Assembly: GCF_008974145.1 (NCBI RefSeq)
Contig: NZ_BJKP01000007.1
Coordinates: 1 to 64,000 of the forward strand
Length of the DNA stretch: 64,000 nucleotides
Direction of reading: 5' to 3'
Source: Microcystis aeruginosa NIES-4325
GTDB taxonomy: Bacteria; Cyanobacteriota; Cyanobacteriia; Cyanobacteriales; Microcystaceae
Shown: in pieces, positions 35,166 through 44,788 of the stretch
Layout of the letters: every line of letters starts with the position of its first letter
Numbering within the stretch: position 1 is the first letter of the stretch
Notes under the pieces: model-generated
Database searches by the model: none
The model's input: only the letters and a program-made list of their open reading frames with translations
What the model was told of the DNA's origin: nothing
Translations under genes and position numbers: made by a program

Positions 35166-36863
35166 CTACTTAACTTTATTATTATAATCCATCGATCGCC
35201 CACAGAGAAACTTTTGATATTGATAACCTGTTACATAATTGGAGGATAACTCTGAAGGTTGACAGTCCGATAAATCTATTGAAGAATGGAAATTAATTAA
35301 CCATAATTCAAAAGGGGGAGAAGATGACAGATTAAAATTTGGCTTTTGTTCTGGGTTAACTAAGAGAAACTTAGGGTTTTTGTTGGGAAATTTTTGGTTA
35401 AATTCCCAAGCAATTCCCATCATTTCTCCCACCTGGACCAAACTCCTATAGCTGGTGGCAATTACTAACGGATAACGGCCACTATTTTCGATAGTGGTGA
35501 CTAATTTATCTGGCCGATAATACTTACGATAGCCTAAATTAAAAGTCACACTTAGGGAACTAACTAAAGCCATGATAAGGACAATAATTACTATTCTTTT
35601 CTGCTGCCTATGCCAACAATTGTCTAATAGAATTGCTAGAATTAAAATTACCGAGGGAAAGTAAACAAAACTATATCTAGCTCCCCGGGTAATATCGATT
35701 GAGAGCAGATAGGTGATGACAAAAAAAATGGCAATTGAACTGAGAAAAAATGCCGAGAGAATGCCTAATTCGGGTTTATAGGAGTCTAACCATGCTGTTT
35801 TAAATTGTGGGATAATCCAGAGAAAAAACCCGATCATTATTGCCCCAGAAATCAAGATAATTATTAAAGATTCTGATTCAACAGGGAGCAGGGAAAGCAT
35901 AGTAATTAATGTTCCCAGCAATTGAAAAAAGGGGCTAATTACGGCTAAAAAACTATCATTATCTCTCTGAATCCAACCAGTCATCTGATTGCCATAATCT
36001 TTGGGAACAAAGGTGATAAACCAAATAATAATAAAGCTCAAGTTACCTAAAAAAACTGAACTTAAACGCCACCAATTAGTTATCCAAAAGTTTTTTTGTT
36101 TGATTTGATTGAATAAAATCAATAACAAAGTTATCCCTTCTGCTAGGATAGTTAAACTAAAAAAATAGTGGACTAATAACCCTAGACAGTTGACAATTAA
36201 CCAGAAAAAAACCAAAGTAGGGGATATTCTCTGACGGTGGATAATTTTACCGCTTGCCCTCAGAAAACAGCCTAAAGATATGAGGACAAATACAACCGCT
36301 AAAGTATAATGACGCGCTTCTTGGGAGATAAACACCCCGTAGGGAGAAACCGCCATTAAAATTGCCGACAGAAAAGCGATCGAGCCAGATTTAAAGACCA
36401 ATTTACTGATAAAATAAATTAGAGGAATCGAAATAACTCCCCAAAACACTGCCAGCGATCGCATTCCTGCTAAAGATACATATTCTCCCCGATCAAAGAA
36501 TAATTTATTCCAGAGATAGGCGAGAATAAAATATAAAGGTGGATGATTATCCTCCTGAATAACCAACTTAATTACATCGGCAATAGTTGCCTGATGGTTG
36601 CTCTGGAGAGGTGCTAATAAAGTGTCTAGGGAAATTATTTGATTTAACGGCACTATCTGGTAATTATTGCCAATACTAAACACCATAGTGGCAAATTCAT
36701 CCGTCCAGGGAGGTTTGCTCGTTAATTGTGTTAACCTAATAACCAGTCCCAAAATTATTACTAATCCTAACCAGCAAAAATCAGACCAAGCTAACCGCTC
36801 CTTGCCTTTTTGTTGTAGATTAGAAATGACTGTAGATAAATTCAATTTAATGGTTATCTCCAA
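35166..36863 (-). CDS. GT39/ArnT-like membrane glycosyltransferase
   Basis: 565 residues with about eleven hydrophobic helices. The first outer loop carries KPPWTDEFATM, the catalytic Asp-Glu site of GT-C enzymes, and NHPPLYFILAYLWNKL is the second family block. Such enzymes transfer sugars from polyprenyl-phosphate donors to lipids or proteins outside the membrane. Substrate unknown. It overlaps the upstream exported protein gene by 17 bases, so the two are likely co-transcribed. Confidence 0.8.
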   Translation of the reverse strand: MEITIKLNLSTVISNLQQKGKERLAWSDFCWLGLVIILGLVIRLTQLTSKPPWTDEFATMVFSIGNNYQIVPLNQIISLDTLLAPLQSNHQATIADVIKLVIQEDNHPPLYFILAYLWNKLFFDRGEYVSLAGMRSLAVFWGVISIPLIYFISKLVFKSGSIAFLSAILMAVSPYGVFISQEARHYTLAVVFVLISLGCFLRASGKIIHRQRISPTLVFFWLIVNCLGLLVHYFFSLTILAEGITLLLILFNQIKQKNFWITNWWRLSSVFLGNLSFIIIWFITFVPKDYGNQMTGWIQRDNDSFLAVISPFFQLLGTLITMLSLLPVESESLIIILISGAIMIGFFLWIIPQFKTAWLDSYKPELGILSAFFLSSIAIFFVITYLLSIDITRGARYSFVYFPSVILILAILLDNCWHRQQKRIVIIVLIMALVSSLSVTFNLGYRKYYRPDKLVTTIENSGRYPLVIATSYRSLVQVGEMMGIAWEFNQKFPNKNPKFLLVNPEQKPNFNLSSSPPFELWLINFHSSIDLSDCQPSELSSNYVTGYQYQKFLCGRSMDYNNKVK

Positions 36864-37422
36864 AAGATTCGATTATTTTAACCGCTTCCGATGGGGAAAT
36901 ATCCTGACGGCAATTAGGATAATCATACTCCTCCCGGGCAATTAATGCCCCACTGAGACGATAAAAATATTCTCCCATTTTCATCCAATCGGAATACAAA
37001 TCGGGTTCGGGGAATTGTTGCCTTAATTCCGAGTCTTTGGGTGTACCATAATTGAGCCAGTATCCTTCTCCAAATAGTGGGGAATTGAGCGCTAGGGTTC
37101 CCTCTAATTCTAAACCATCATCGCCCCTGGCGTTTTCGATTCCTTCCACTAAAAAACAGCTATTCTCGGCATTTTCAAAGAGGACTGCGTATCCCTTCCC
37201 CTCTTCTGCGAGGATTTTAATCTCGCTGGCCCGAAATCCGGGAGGGATATAGTTAGGTAAAATAATCCTAGCATCTAGCGATCGCAGTTGTTGCCGTTGA
37301 CTGGCACTCAAAGTTACCGTTTCTGCTCTCAGAGCTTGCCCATTGTCAATAATAACAATACATAATCCTAAAACTAAAGGCCAGAAAAATTTTATGGTCA
37401 TAATCGCGGTTTTTAAGGTCAT
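36847..37422 (-). CDS. Exported protein of unknown function
   Basis: 191 residues from the ATG at 37422; an alternative ATG at 37401 would remove seven residues and leave a better signal peptide (MTIKFFWPLVLGLCIVII). Mature region: SQRQQLRSLDARIILPNYIPPGF, then a domain with two Cys (NSCFLV and PNCRQD) and conserved Trp/Tyr. The pattern resembles cyanobacterial exported proteins often found singly, but I recognise no named domain. It is upstream of the GT39-type gene with a short overlap. Confidence 0.6.
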   Translation of the reverse strand: MTLKTAIMTIKFFWPLVLGLCIVIIDNGQALRAETVTLSASQRQQLRSLDARIILPNYIPPGFRASEIKILAEEGKGYAVLFENAENSCFLVEGIENARGDDGLELEGTLALNSPLFGEGYWLNYGTPKDSELRQQFPEPDLYSDWMKMGEYFYRLSGALIAREEYDYPNCRQDISPSEAVKIIESFGDNH

Positions 37423-37658
37423 ATTCTCGAGAATATGTCAGTTTTAAGGCAATTTACTGATTATTTAACCAGATTGAAGACGAACATTGCCCTTTTCCTG
37501 TTCCCGATTCCCTATTTCCCCATTCTAATCGACAAAAAATCATAGCTTATCTGTGGATTCTACTTTTTTCCACTTCTGTCACCAGGAATTATGGGACTGA
37601 CATCACCCCAAACCCTCTCGTATTCTAAGGTTATCGACAGGAAAGAGAGGTAACAACC

Positions 37659-37853
37659 ATGTTAGTCAGCCACCAAAATCCAACTTTTGTCCGTAACTAC
37701 TTAATCGCAGTTATCTCCGTGGTGATGATGGGTGTGGGAGTTGCCGATCTCGTCAATAATCCCTCTCGAATCGCTCAACAAAACCGTCTTGATGGTTATG
37801 GTCGCTATGTTAGCGCTGGTTTGGTTAGCGGTGCGGTCAATAATATGCGTTAA
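37659..37853 (+). CDS. Small membrane protein of unknown function
   Basis: 64 residues, one predicted membrane helix at about 14-32 (YLIAVISVVMMGVGVADLV), and a C-terminal polar tail. AGGAAAGAGAGG lies 8-20 bases upstream of the ATG, a good ribosome-binding region. No family recognised. Confidence 0.6.
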   Translation: MLVSHQNPTFVRNYLIAVISVVMMGVGVADLVNNPSRIAQQNRLDGYGRYVSAGLVSGAVNNMR

Positions 37854-38176
37854 TATGTGTTAATTTGCCTCTGATTCTCAATCCTGTTGAAAAGGTGTGG
37901 GGGAGTGGGAATTAGGGTTCTCTTAGGTTTGGTGAGTAAAATGTATTCTAAGATACAGTCCTGCTGGCGGTCGCAACGCCCTCGCTACGCGAGACCGAGT
38001 GGAAGAAACCACAGGGACACAGAGGACACAAAGATTGATCGCTTCTATAGTAAGTTAAACTGATCACACAAAGAATAAGAGATCCGAATTAGTAATTATG
38101 AATTATGAACTGGGGAGAATAAATAAAAATAATCTCCTGAATACTGATAGCTAAAATAACTGATAACTGAAACTGC
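37854..38176. repeat. Repeat-filled intergenic region
   Basis: No gene. 38000-38092 is an inverted copy of a repeat at 56481-56560 (it contains the complement of TCTTTGTGTCCTCTGTGT). 38115-38140 shares the GAATAAATAAAAATAATCTCC string with 15508. 38146-38172 ends in TATCAGT-type heptamers (complement). Confidence 0.75.
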
Positions 38177-39706
38177 CTAAACCCAAGAATGGAGAGCGCG
38201 TAATTGGGGGGTTTTTTTAGCTTGATGGGTCTGCATTCTTTGTAAAACATCATCGAGAATTGTCACCGCTTCCCGGATATATTCCCCCTTATTCAGCATG
38301 ACACATTCAGCCCTTTCGGCCATAGCGGCATCGGTAATCTCGGCCCGGGAGGGAATACTTTTCTTGACCAGATTTTCTAGGACTTGGGTGGCCCAAATTA
38401 CCGGAATATGGGCCGCTTCGCATAACCAGAGAATTTCCTCTTGAATTTCTGCTAATCTTTGATAGCCAATTTCTACAGCCAAATCACCCCGGGCAATCAT
38501 CACCCCAAAAGGTTGTTTACCGGCGGCATGGATGATTAATTCAGGTAGATTTTTCACGGCTAAAGGTGTTTCTATTTTGGCCACAATTGCTTTTTGTCGC
38601 CAAGCATCCCCCAAACGACTTTGTAACTCTAGCTGTAGTGTCTCGATGTCGCTGGCTTTTTGGACAAAAGAGTAACCGATAATATCGGCATTTTCGGCAA
38701 TAAAATCTAAATCTTGCCGGTCTTTTGCGGTCAAAGGATCGATATTTAAGACGGTATCGGGGAAATTTAGTCCCTTATCTGCTTTCAGTTTTTCCCCTTT
38801 CTCCCTGGCGTGGGTAATTTTTAGTAAAAGACCTTCCGGCATTATGGCAATAACTTCAGCCCCGATATGGCCATCATCAATCCAAACTTTCGCCCCGACG
38901 GGAATTTGGGGAATAATTTCCGGTTGGGAACAATTAGCCTGAAAATACTGAGGATGGGCAGTCTGGGGCGCTTGGGTGGTTAAGAGGAGAAAATCCCCTT
39001 GGTATAGTCTGGTTTGGGACTGGGGGGCTAAAATCTGTTCTAAACGGATTTTTGGGCCGGCTAAGTCCATATAAACCTTACAGGTATGTCCATTGACTAA
39101 ATTTTCGGGATTTTTGACCGCCTCGTGCAGATTTTCAATCATTCCCTGCCACTCTTTCGGGCCATCATGGGCGCAATTAATGCGAATACAGTCCATCCCG
39201 CAACGCAGTAATTGAGCGATAAAATCGGGGTCGGTTGCCGCCTCCGTCGGCATTGTCACCATAATTCGCACCCGACGCCGGGGGGAAGGCAGACCGAAAA
39301 CTTCGGCGCTATGGGAGGCTAAAAGTTGATCTCCCTGGAAAAATGCCTCTAAAGGAGGATGTTTTGGTAATAATGAGGATTCTTGATGGCAAACCGCCCC
39401 TAAAGTGGCAATTACCGCATCGAGAGTCGGTAAAACTTTCGATTCAATCCGGCCTAGGGAAGATAATCCCCAGGGCATTAAAGCTAATTGTAAATCCCGG
39501 ATATCTTCTTGTCTCAGGGCGAGATAATAGGCTAAATTACGGGTGCTAGGTTGAAAATTCTCCTTTTCAATCAGGTTTTTCCACTGCTGCAATTTCTCCT
39601 CTCCTTCTACTGTCACAAAATGCCGTAACCTTTGCAGATGATGGAGGAGAGTTTGGGGGTAGGATAACTGTTCTCGTTTGAGTTGTTCTGAGAGAGTTAA
39701 AGACAT
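38177..39706 (-). CDS. Pyruvate-kinase-like protein without the C-terminal domain
   Basis: 509 residues. About 145 N-terminal residues are helical and unrelated to pyruvate kinase as I recall it. From RRRVRIMVTMP onward the enzyme barrel is recognisable: CIRINCAHDGP, VYMDLAGPKIR, DGHIGAEV (B-domain), IVAKIETP (catalytic Lys), VMIARGDLAVEIG and IWATQVLENL with PSRAEITDAAMAERAECVMLNKG. The protein stops after the barrel, so the C-terminal effector-binding domain is missing. It could be a metabolic enzyme with altered regulation or a phosphoenolpyruvate-related sensor. It lies alone upstream of the CO2-uptake region. Confidence 0.8.
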   Translation of the reverse strand: MSLTLSEQLKREQLSYPQTLLHHLQRLRHFVTVEGEEKLQQWKNLIEKENFQPSTRNLAYYLALRQEDIRDLQLALMPWGLSSLGRIESKVLPTLDAVIATLGAVCHQESSLLPKHPPLEAFFQGDQLLASHSAEVFGLPSPRRRVRIMVTMPTEAATDPDFIAQLLRCGMDCIRINCAHDGPKEWQGMIENLHEAVKNPENLVNGHTCKVYMDLAGPKIRLEQILAPQSQTRLYQGDFLLLTTQAPQTAHPQYFQANCSQPEIIPQIPVGAKVWIDDGHIGAEVIAIMPEGLLLKITHAREKGEKLKADKGLNFPDTVLNIDPLTAKDRQDLDFIAENADIIGYSFVQKASDIETLQLELQSRLGDAWRQKAIVAKIETPLAVKNLPELIIHAAGKQPFGVMIARGDLAVEIGYQRLAEIQEEILWLCEAAHIPVIWATQVLENLVKKSIPSRAEITDAAMAERAECVMLNKGEYIREAVTILDDVLQRMQTHQAKKTPQLRALHSWV

Positions 39707-40072
39707 AAAATTGAGTAAAAAGTAAAAATCGTCAATTACTAAGGCAATACTCGCCTAGAAAATGATCACTTTCGCCGCTTATATTGCTTTTGGCTGGTTA
39801 TGGGGTCAGTTCTTAGGTATAATCTCTCTGTTTCTATACTAAGCAAATATCCTGTCTCTAGAAGTTAATTTTTGCTACGATTTACTTCCCCCTGAATATT
39901 AAACCTCTTGCATAATTAACTTTTGAGGGTTCAAAAATGAGAAAAATAGGCATAAAATTGCATAAAATCACTAAATAGAGCCTTTAATTGATTATTATTT
40001 ATTCTTAATTCTCCTGACTACTGACTCCTAAACCTCACAACAATTTTTGATTTTTGCAAGAGGTCTATTTAT
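39707..40072. mobile_element. Intergenic region with MITE-like element (39903-40064)
   Basis: No gene. ACCTCTTGCA at 39903-39912 and its inverted copy at 40055-40064 bound about 162 bases of AT-rich sequence, including CTCCTGACTACTGACTCCT and a GATTTTTGATTTTTGC-type string shared with 15585 and 34922. The sequence 39707-39902 shows nothing recognisable. Confidence 0.5.
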
Positions 40073-40987
40073 TTAGGAACAGTCTCCCAAGAAAGTTTGG
40101 GGCTGAATATTGAGGAGATAATCCAGAAAAGTCTTGGCGATCACCGATAGTTTTTTATCCTTGGGATAAACCACATACCAATGGCGTTGGATGGGAAAAT
40201 CTTCCACGTCAAGGATGGTAAATTCCCCATTGGGAGGGTCTAAATTTAAGACGTGTTGAGACAGAACCGAAATTCCTAAACCACCGGCGATCGCTTGTTT
40301 AATGGCTTCATTATTGCCGATTTCCAAACGCAGAGATACAGTGATGCCATGGTCGAGAAAAATTTGCTGTACTGCCCGTCTAATTCCCGATCCCATTTCC
40401 CGCATAATAAAAGGTTCCCCTTGCAGTCGTTTAATTGGAATTTTTTGCTGTCCCGCTAGGGGGTGATCTTTGCGGGCAATTACCACCAGGGGATTTTCCA
40501 GAAACGGTCGAATCTCCAGGTTTAGCTCTTGGGGGGGTTCGCTTAAAATATATAGGTCATCAACATTATTGATCATCCTTGTTTCTAGGTCTTGATGATT
40601 GGTCAATTCTAGGGACACATCCACCCCTTGGTACTGTTGACAAAAAGGACCTAGTATCTGAGGAATTAAATATTGGGCTGTGGATACCGCCGCTAAACGC
40701 AGTTTACCCTGTTTAATGCCCTTGATATCAGCGATCGCCATCTCAAAGTTATCAAGATCCTTGAGGACTGCCTGACAGGTTACTAATAAACTGCGTCCGG
40801 CCTCGGTTAAATACAAACGTTTGCCTATCTGTTCAAATAAGGGTAAACCCACTGATTTAGTCAGTTGTTTCATCTGGGTGGAAACGGTGGGTTGGGTGAT
40901 CGATAGTTCTTCCGCAGCCCTAGTAAAACTGCCATGACGAGCCGTCGCTTCAAAGACAATCAGTTGATGTAAAGTGGCGTGAATCAA
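40073..40987 (-). CDS. ccmR2: LysR-family regulator of the bicarbonate uptake cluster (CcmR/CmpR type)
   Basis: 304 residues. N-terminal winged helix-turn-helix: MIHATLHQLIVFEATARHGSFTRAAEELSITQPTVSTQ and GLPLFEQIGKRLYLTEAG, very close in pattern to CmpR/NdhR of Synechocystis as I recall them. The C-terminal effector domain (LRLAAVSTAQYLIPQ, GLGISVLSQHV) senses small molecules. The name follows my recollection of the regulator upstream of bicA/sbtA in Microcystis. It is divergent from bicA, with 303 bases between. Confidence 0.8.
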   Translation of the reverse strand: MIHATLHQLIVFEATARHGSFTRAAEELSITQPTVSTQMKQLTKSVGLPLFEQIGKRLYLTEAGRSLLVTCQAVLKDLDNFEMAIADIKGIKQGKLRLAAVSTAQYLIPQILGPFCQQYQGVDVSLELTNHQDLETRMINNVDDLYILSEPPQELNLEIRPFLENPLVVIARKDHPLAGQQKIPIKRLQGEPFIMREMGSGIRRAVQQIFLDHGITVSLRLEIGNNEAIKQAIAGGLGISVLSQHVLNLDPPNGEFTILDVEDFPIQRHWYVVYPKDKKLSVIAKTFLDYLLNIQPQTFLGDCS

Positions 40988-41290
40988 GAGAGGCCTCTAG
41001 AGAGCTACACTTCTGTTACTGCCTTGAGGAGCTTTGCTAAACAGAAGCAGGAATGGAGGGGAACGAGTGAAAACCTCCCCACCCCGCTTACTATCATAGG
41101 TTTAAATCAATACTTTTGTAAAGATATATCGATTCAAGCTCAATTTATAAAATTTGCTTGTCAAGATATCCGTTCTAGTATAGATTTATAACAATCGATC
41201 TTTAAAAACCATAAACTTTTGTCTATCAAGGCTGGTCTGTCTACCGCCGGCTTTGTTGTGGCAAAAAATCCTTTGCTCAGTTGGATTCTC
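40988..41290. promoter_or_regulatory. Divergent control region between the LysR gene and bicA
   Basis: 303 bases. The right half is AT-rich, with a candidate bicA promoter TTGCTT (41155-41160), an 18-base spacer and TATAGA (41179-41184). AATCAAT and ATCGATT fragments near 41106 and 41128 resemble LysR half-sites. No ribosome-binding site is clear before bicA. The extended in-frame start at 41219 lies within this region and is rejected. Confidence 0.4.
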
Positions 41291-42991
41291 ATGGAAATAA
41301 CCAATCGTATTCATTTTGACAATTTGCGGGGCGATATATTCGGTGGTCTAACAGCTGCCATCGTTTCTCTCCCTCTAGCTCTCGCTTTCGGTGTAGCTTC
41401 TGGGGCTGGTGCGATCGCTGGTTTGTACGGTGCTGTCTGTGTGGGTTTTTTTGCTGCCCTTTTTGGTGGCACACCCACGTTAATTTCGGAACCAACGGGG
41501 CCGATGACGGTAGTAATGACGGCGATCGTGGCCAGTTTAACCGCCAAAAATCCCGAATTAGGCCTACCCATGGCCTTTACGGTGGTCATGTTAGCGGGCA
41601 TTTTCCAGATTCTGTTCGGTATCTTCAAAATGGGTAAATACATCACCCTGATGCCCTATAGCGTTATTTCTGGCTTTATGTCTGGGATCGGGGTAATCCT
41701 GATTATTCTGCAAATTCCGCCCTTTTTAGGGCAAGCAGCCCCCAAAGGAGGGGTTTTAGGCACAGTGCAGAAAATCCCGGAACTACTCTCTAATATCAAT
41801 CCCCCTGAAGCCATTCTGGGGGCAATTACCTTGGCGATCATCTTCCTGATGCCCTCGAAATTCAAGCGTTTTGTCCCCCCTCAGTTATTAGCTTTGGTGA
41901 TAGGAACTCTGATTTCGCTGTTTTTCTTCCAAGGTGCTGAAATTCGCCGGATTGGGGATATTCCCGTGGGTTTACCCACCTTGCAAATGCCCACCTTTAG
42001 TGCTGCCCAAATGATCACAATGTTGGTGGATGGGGCAGTTTTAGGGATGTTGGGTTGTATTGATACCCTATTAACGGCGGTAATTGCCGATAGTTTGACC
42101 CGTACCGAACACAAATCGAATAAAGAATTGATTGGTCAAGGTATTGGTAACTTAGTATCAGGAATCTGTGGCGGTTTACCCGGTGCCGGGGCCACGATGG
42201 GAACTGTCGTCAATATTCAAACCGGTGCGACCACTGCCCTTTCTGGCATTACTCGCGCTTTAATTTTATTAGTCGTCGTTCTCTGGGCCGCCGGTTTAAC
42301 TAAGAGTATCCCCATGGCGGTATTAGCGGGGATTGCCCTAAAAGTGGGGATCGATATTCTCGACTGGAGTTTCCTGAAACGCTCCCACAAGATTTCTCTG
42401 AAAGGGACGCTAATCATGTACGGTGTACTGTTATTAACAGTATTCGTCGATCTGATCGTTGCTGTGGGTGTGGGGGTCTTTATTGCTAATATTCTCACCA
42501 TTGATCGCCTCAGTGAACTGCAAGCGCAGGAAGTGAAAACAATCACCGATAACGATGACGAGATTCTCCTAAGTCCAGAAGAAAAACGGTTACTCAACCA
42601 AGCTAACGGTCGCATCATCCTATTTTATCTCAGTGGTCCGATGATCTTTGGAGTCTCGAAAGCGATCGCCAGGGAACACACAGCCATGAAGGAAGCGGAT
42701 GTTTTAATCGTCGACTTGAGTGATGTGCCTTTGTTAGGGGTGACAGCTTCTTTAGCGATCGAAAATGCGATTAAAGATGCGATCGATAAAGGTTTACAAG
42801 TCTTTATCGTTGGTGCCACCAGCAAAATCCAGCATCGTTTGGAACGTCTCGGCATTTTAGCCCAACTACCCCCCGATCATGTGCTAATGGACAGAACCAT
42901 CGCCCTACAACAAGCGGTAACTTTTGTCAAGACCCATCCTCACCAAGAACCAGAGGATTTTGAGGTTAATCAAGGGGTTTACCCGACATAA
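41291..42991 (+). CDS. bicA: BicA, Na+-dependent SulP-family bicarbonate transporter
   Basis: 566 residues starting MEITNRIHFDNLRGDIFGG, matching the start of known BicA. The SulP membrane domain holds GTPTLISEPTGPMTVVMTA, FMSGIGVILIILQIPPFLGQA and CIDTLLTAVIADSLTRTEHKSNKELIGQG, all conserved in BicA. A C-terminal STAS domain follows (about 440-560; FYLSGPMIFGVSKAIA, VLIVDLSDVPLLGVTASLA). It imports bicarbonate with Na+ at moderate affinity and high flux for the CO2-concentrating mechanism. Next come sbtA, sbtB and an antiporter gene on the same strand. Confidence 0.93.
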   Translation: MEITNRIHFDNLRGDIFGGLTAAIVSLPLALAFGVASGAGAIAGLYGAVCVGFFAALFGGTPTLISEPTGPMTVVMTAIVASLTAKNPELGLPMAFTVVMLAGIFQILFGIFKMGKYITLMPYSVISGFMSGIGVILIILQIPPFLGQAAPKGGVLGTVQKIPELLSNINPPEAILGAITLAIIFLMPSKFKRFVPPQLLALVIGTLISLFFFQGAEIRRIGDIPVGLPTLQMPTFSAAQMITMLVDGAVLGMLGCIDTLLTAVIADSLTRTEHKSNKELIGQGIGNLVSGICGGLPGAGATMGTVVNIQTGATTALSGITRALILLVVVLWAAGLTKSIPMAVLAGIALKVGIDILDWSFLKRSHKISLKGTLIMYGVLLLTVFVDLIVAVGVGVFIANILTIDRLSELQAQEVKTITDNDDEILLSPEEKRLLNQANGRIILFYLSGPMIFGVSKAIAREHTAMKEADVLIVDLSDVPLLGVTASLAIENAIKDAIDKGLQVFIVGATSKIQHRLERLGILAQLPPDHVLMDRTIALQQAVTFVKTHPHQEPEDFEVNQGVYPT

Positions 42992-43114
42992 ATTTAACCG
43001 CATTGGGAAGTACGCCTGCTGTTGGGGTGAAGCACCTGACCCTTATTTTCTTTAACTCTTGACAGTTCATTTATATTCAATACTCCTCATCAGGGGAGGC
43101 CCAAGGAGGTATTC

Positions 43115-44236
43115 GTGGATTTTTTGTCATTGTTTGTCATGGACTTTGTTAAGCAGTTGCAGTCCCCAACACTAGCCTTTTTGATTGGTGGCATGATCAT
43201 TGCCGCTCTCGGTAGTGAATTGGTCATCCCAGAGTCGATTTGTACGATCATCGTCTTCATGCTGCTGACCAAAATCGGTCTGACCGGCGGGATTGCCATC
43301 CGCAATTCCAACCTAACGGAAATGGTGTTACCGATGATCTTTGCCGTCATAGTAGGGATTATTGTGGTCTTCGTCGCCCGCTATACCTTAGCCAATCTGC
43401 CCAAGGTGAAAGTGGTCGATGCGATCGCGACTGGGGGATTATTTGGAGCCGTGAGTGGCTCGACTATGGCAGCCGGTCTGACGGTACTCGAAGAACAAAA
43501 GATCCCCTACGAGGCCTGGGCTGGCGCACTCTATCCTTTTATGGATATCCCGGCGCTGGTAACGGCGATCGTGGTGGCTAACATTTATCTTAACAAGAAG
43601 AAGCAGAAAGAAGCAGCCTACGACCAAGAGTCTTTTAGCAAGCAGCCGGTGGCGGCCGGGGATTATTCCGATCAGCAGGATTATCCCAGCAGTCGGCAGG
43701 AGTATCTCAGCCTACAGCAGCCAGCGGATAATCGGGTCAAGATCTGGCCGATCATTGAAGAAAGCCTGCGCGGACCTGCCCTATCGGCCATGTTATTAGG
43801 TCTGGCTTTGGGCATATTCACCGAGCCGGAAACTGTCTATAAAAGCTTCTACGATCCCCTCTTTCGCGGCTTGCTTTCAATCTTGATGCTGGTCATGGGG
43901 ATGGAGGCCTGGTCAAGGGTGGGTGAACTGCGTAAGGTGGCCCAGTGGTATGTGGTCTATAGCGTCCTAGCACCCTTTGTGCATGGTCTAATCGCCTTCG
44001 GTCTCGGCATGGTTGCCCACTACGCCACCGGGTTCAGTTGGGGCGGTGTCGTGGTTCTGGCCGTTATCGCTTCCTCTAGTTCCGACATCTCCGGGCCGCC
44101 CACGTTGCGGGCCGGTATCCCCTCGGCTAACCCCTCCGCCTATATAGGCGCGTCCACGGCCATCGGTACACCCGTAGCGATCGGCTTATGTATCCCGTTC
44201 TTCCTTGGTCTCGCCCAGGCCCTCAGCGGCGGCTAA
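43115..44236 (+). CDS. sbtA: SbtA, high-affinity Na+/bicarbonate symporter
   Basis: 373 residues. The GTG at 43115 is preceded by AAGGAGGT, so the start is firm. The ten-helix SbtA fold is recognisable: GSELVIPESICTIIVFMLLTK, DAIATGGLFGAVSGSTMAAG, ALYPFMDIPALVTAIVVAN, a cytosolic loop with the FSKQPVAAGDYSDQQDYPS sequence, and SSDISGPPTLRAGIPSANPSA near the end. These match Synechocystis SbtA as I remember it. The GC content is visibly higher than in bicA. A separate promoter (TTGACA at 43059) may precede it. Confidence 0.93.
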   Translation: MDFLSLFVMDFVKQLQSPTLAFLIGGMIIAALGSELVIPESICTIIVFMLLTKIGLTGGIAIRNSNLTEMVLPMIFAVIVGIIVVFVARYTLANLPKVKVVDAIATGGLFGAVSGSTMAAGLTVLEEQKIPYEAWAGALYPFMDIPALVTAIVVANIYLNKKKQKEAAYDQESFSKQPVAAGDYSDQQDYPSSRQEYLSLQQPADNRVKIWPIIEESLRGPALSAMLLGLALGIFTEPETVYKSFYDPLFRGLLSILMLVMGMEAWSRVGELRKVAQWYVVYSVLAPFVHGLIAFGLGMVAHYATGFSWGGVVVLAVIASSSSDISGPPTLRAGIPSANPSAYIGASTAIGTPVAIGLCIPFFLGLAQALSGG

Positions 44237-44293
44237 TTCCAGAAGGATTGTGGTCTGTGGGCGTTCCCTTGACGGGGCCTACCAAGCAAATAA

Positions 44294-44662
<369 letters not shown>

Positions 44663-44788
44663 ACAACTAAGCTTGTCTTGATCCGGGCAACCCCATCCCC
44701 AGCTTGACTGTCCTTGGGCGGTGGACCTTTTTCCTATCCCCCAGTTTTATGACCACCTGAAACCTTTAACCCTCATCCCTTTAAACTC

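Noticed and set aside
42217-42618. Minus-strand frames inside bicA and the antiporter gene
   Set aside because: They are shadows of strongly coding genes and lack ribosome-binding sites.
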